Below, piece by piece: positions 62,278 to 64,000 of a DNA stretch of 64,000 bases. Location: NCBI RefSeq assembly GCF_014836665.1, contig NZ_JACSQJ010000006.1:1-64000 (forward strand), read 5' to 3'. The first letter of the stretch is position 1. The number at the start of each line of letters is the position of its first letter. Source of the DNA: Luteimonas colneyensis. GTDB taxonomy: Bacteria > Pseudomonadota > Gammaproteobacteria > Xanthomonadales > Xanthomonadaceae. A model generated the notes under the pieces. The model was not told the origin of the DNA, did not search any database, and saw only the letters and a program-made list of their open reading frames with translations. The position numbers and the translations under genes were made by a program.

Positions 62278-64000
62278 ATGGCCTCTCGCCCCTCTCCCCC
62301 TTTCCTGTTAGCCACCGCGTTTGCCGTGCTCCTCGCGGCATGCGCACCCGTACCGTCCCAGACCGGCACCGATGCGGTCGACCCGGCGCTCGCCGCCGCC
62401 GCGGGCGCGCCAGGGCTCCCCGTCGCCATCCACGCGGGCAGTCCCGACCACGGATCACCGGCGGCCGTGCGCGGCGCGGATGCCATCGCCGCCTTTCCCG
62501 ACCGCGGCGACCTGGTGTCCTATGACAGCGTGCGGACGCCACGTCGCAACGGCGCGCACACGTTCTATCCCACCCGCGTCAGCGAGGCGCACGCGCTGGA
62601 CGCGATCGCCAGCGGCACGCTGTACCTGACCGCTCCCGACGGAGGCCGCGTGGCGCTGCAGTACGAGCGCCACGTCGAGCATGGCAGCGGCGACTGGAGC
62701 TGGATCGGTCGCGACGCGAACGGCGTCGAGGCCATCCTCACCTTCGGCGAGCACGCCGTCTTCGGCGTGGTGCCGGATGGACAGGGCGGCTCCCTGCGCC
62801 TGACCACGAACGCCGGCCAGACCTGGGTGGCGACCACCGACCGCGGCATGGCCTCGTCGCTGCAGCAGCGGATCCGCGCCGGTGCCGTGGGCCCCGACTT
62901 CCTCGTTGCACCCGAACTGGACGTCGACGACGGCGTGGCCGCGGCTTCACTGGTGTCCGCGGCGCTGGATTCGGCGCCGCAGGTGGGTACTGGCGATCTG
63001 CCCGTGCAGGTGGCGGCCGACACCACCGTGGACGTGCTGCTCGGCTATACGCCGGGCTTCGTCAGCATGCTCGGCGGCACCTCTCAGGCACTGACGCGCC
63101 TCAACCACATCGTGACCGTCGGCAACCAGACGTTCGCCAACAGCAACGTCGCGGTCACCCTGCGCCTGGCCGGCACTCTGCAGGTCAACTATCCAGAGAC
63201 CGGCAGCAACAGGACGGCGCTCGAGCAGCTCACCGGCAGCAACGGCCAGACGGAGGTGACGATCCCGGCATCGCTGCGTCCCCTGCGCAATGCGCGCGAA
63301 ACCCACGGCGCGGACCTGGTGTCGCTGGTGCGCAGCCTTCGCGACCCCGAGCACAACGGCTGCGGCATCGCCTGGCTGATCGGCGGCAACCAGACGCAGA
63401 TCACCCAGTCGCAGGAGCGGTTCGGCTATTCGGTGATCAGTGATTCCAATGGCATGCAGGCGCCGAGCAACGGGCACTTCTGCGTCGACGAAACCCTGGT
63501 CCACGAACTCGGCCACAACATGGGGTCGCAGCACGACAGGGAGTCGGCGACCGACACCGACGGCGTCGACTACGGGCGCTACCCGTACTCCTTCGGCTAC
63601 AAGACGACACCGACCACTGGCAACTTCCACACCGTGATGGCCTACGGCGACGACGGCCAAACCGCCTATCGGATCTTCTCCAACCCGCAGTCGACCTATT
63701 GCGGCGGCCGCCCCTGCGGCGTGGCCAACCAGGCGGACAACGCGCGGAGCCTGCGCGAGACTGCGCCGTTGATCGCGGCGTTCAGGACGGCCGGCGGGGC
63801 CGGCGCGCGCAATGATTTCAATGGTGATGGCAGGTCGGACCTGCTGTGGCGCAAGAGCAACGATGGCAGGAACGCGATCTGGCTGGCGGGCAACTCCGCC
63901 ACCCAGCAGGCGATCACCAGCGTGCCAGGCGACTGGGAAGTGGTGGGCAGCGGCGATTTCGACGGCAACGGAGTCTCCGACATCGTGTGGCGCCACGCCG
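62278..64000 (+). CDS. Secreted metzincin-type zinc protease with FG-GAP-like repeats (3' truncated by window)
   Basis: 574 codons to the window edge, no stop yet. The start gives a lipoprotein-like signal (FLLATAFAVLLAACAP). A propeptide-like region follows to about residue 240. The catalytic domain has the full metzincin site VHELGHNMGSQHD (His409, Glu410, His413, His419) and a Met-turn VMAYG, as in reprolysin-like bacterial proteases. From about residue 515, DFNGDGRSDLLWRKSNDG and SGDFDGNGVSDIVWRHA are Ca-binding FG-GAP/VCBS-type repeats, likely for adhesion or a C-terminal propeller. Secreted proteases of this type are typical of predatory or lytic Lysobacter. Confidence 0.88.
   Translation, partial: MASRPSPPFLLATAFAVLLAACAPVPSQTGTDAVDPALAAAAGAPGLPVAIHAGSPDHGSPAAVRGADAIAAFPDRGDLVSYDSVRTPRRNGAHTFYPTRVSEAHALDAIASGTLYLTAPDGGRVALQYERHVEHGSGDWSWIGRDANGVEAILTFGEHAVFGVVPDGQGGSLRLTTNAGQTWVATTDRGMASSLQQRIRAGAVGPDFLVAPELDVDDGVAAASLVSAALDSAPQVGTGDLPVQVAADTTVDVLLGYTPGFVSMLGGTSQALTRLNHIVTVGNQTFANSNVAVTLRLAGTLQVNYPETGSNRTALEQLTGSNGQTEVTIPASLRPLRNARETHGADLVSLVRSLRDPEHNGCGIAWLIGGNQTQITQSQERFGYSVISDSNGMQAPSNGHFCVDETLVHELGHNMGSQHDRESATDTDGVDYGRYPYSFGYKTTPTTGNFHTVMAYGDDGQTAYRIFSNPQSTYCGGRPCGVANQADNARSLRETAPLIAAFRTAGGAGARNDFNGDGRSDLLWRKSNDGRNAIWLAGNSATQQAITSVPGDWEVVGSGDFDGNGVSDIVWRHA

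Overview
The window is very GC-rich bacterial chromosome, almost fully coding, and points to the Xanthomonadaceae/Lysobacteraceae (a Lysobacter- or Luteimonas-like organism). The supporting signs are a Clp-type CRP homologue, paired GTAG-type REP palindromes, split trp genes (trpE apart from trpGDC), a Xanthomonas-type solitary pilU, and a surface-polysaccharide locus that starts at metB and ends near the CoA-transferase pair scoAB, the position of the LPS locus in Xanthomonas. No insertion sequence, phage, integrase or CRISPR array was seen. The taxonomic call is inference from gene content, not from a marker gene.

Region 1 (0.2-12.4 kb) holds a DUF808 membrane protein, a MurG-like glycosyltransferase, a phytoene-desaturase-type flavoprotein, glnE, purC, a J-domain protein, rpe, a YegS-like lipid kinase, trpE and a secreted ClpP-fold protein. 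Region 2 (12.5-18.3 kb) is a caa3-type oxidase locus: ctaG, an HemJ-like protein, and an operon ctaC - fused ctaDE - small membrane protein - DUF2231 protein joined by 4-bp ATGA overlaps. The oxidase subunit I lacks the usual K-channel lysine. Region 3 (18.5-27.2 kb) has trpGDC, a HAD phosphatase whose N-terminus is encoded by a REP pair, a TauE/SafE permease, a GNAT enzyme, clp, speD, a guanidine-II riboswitch controlling a SugE/Gdx exporter, coq7, rplM-rpsI and tRNA-Gln(CUG).

Region 4 (27.3-37.1 kb) holds a 2OG-Fe oxygenase, a long palindrome, fumarylacetoacetase-family and maleylacetoacetate isomerase genes (tyrosine breakdown), pilU, two envelope proteins, a candidate structured RNA, a DUF465 protein, and the reverse transsulfuration pair cystathionine beta-synthase and metB/cystathionine gamma-lyase with a glycosyltransferase between them.

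Region 5 (37.1-60.6 kb) is a surface-glycan (O-antigen-like) locus. It has two complete ABC-2 exporters, one with a short ATPase and one with a Wzt-type C-terminal glycan-binding domain. It also has four large multidomain glycosyltransferases, a membrane-anchored methyltransferase, an acyltransferase-3 protein with two SGNH domains (the second catalytically dead), an FkbH-like protein, WecB, and a polyprenyl-phosphate sugar synthase with a GT-C-like membrane transferase and a lipoprotein. Likely scheme: WecB and other enzymes provide sugars, the cytosolic GTs build a lipid-linked glycan, the methyltransferase or FkbH protein may cap or decorate it, Wzt/Wzm export it, and the acyltransferase and GT-C enzymes modify it on the periplasmic side.

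Region 6 (60.8-64 kb) has scoAB and the start of a secreted metzincin protease with FG-GAP-like repeats that runs off the window.

The most unusual items are the tandem live/dead SGNH acyltransferase, the four-part glycosyltransferase with an 84-bp coding minisatellite, the REP pair translated into a HAD enzyme, the K-channel-variant oxidase, and two unassigned RNA candidates.
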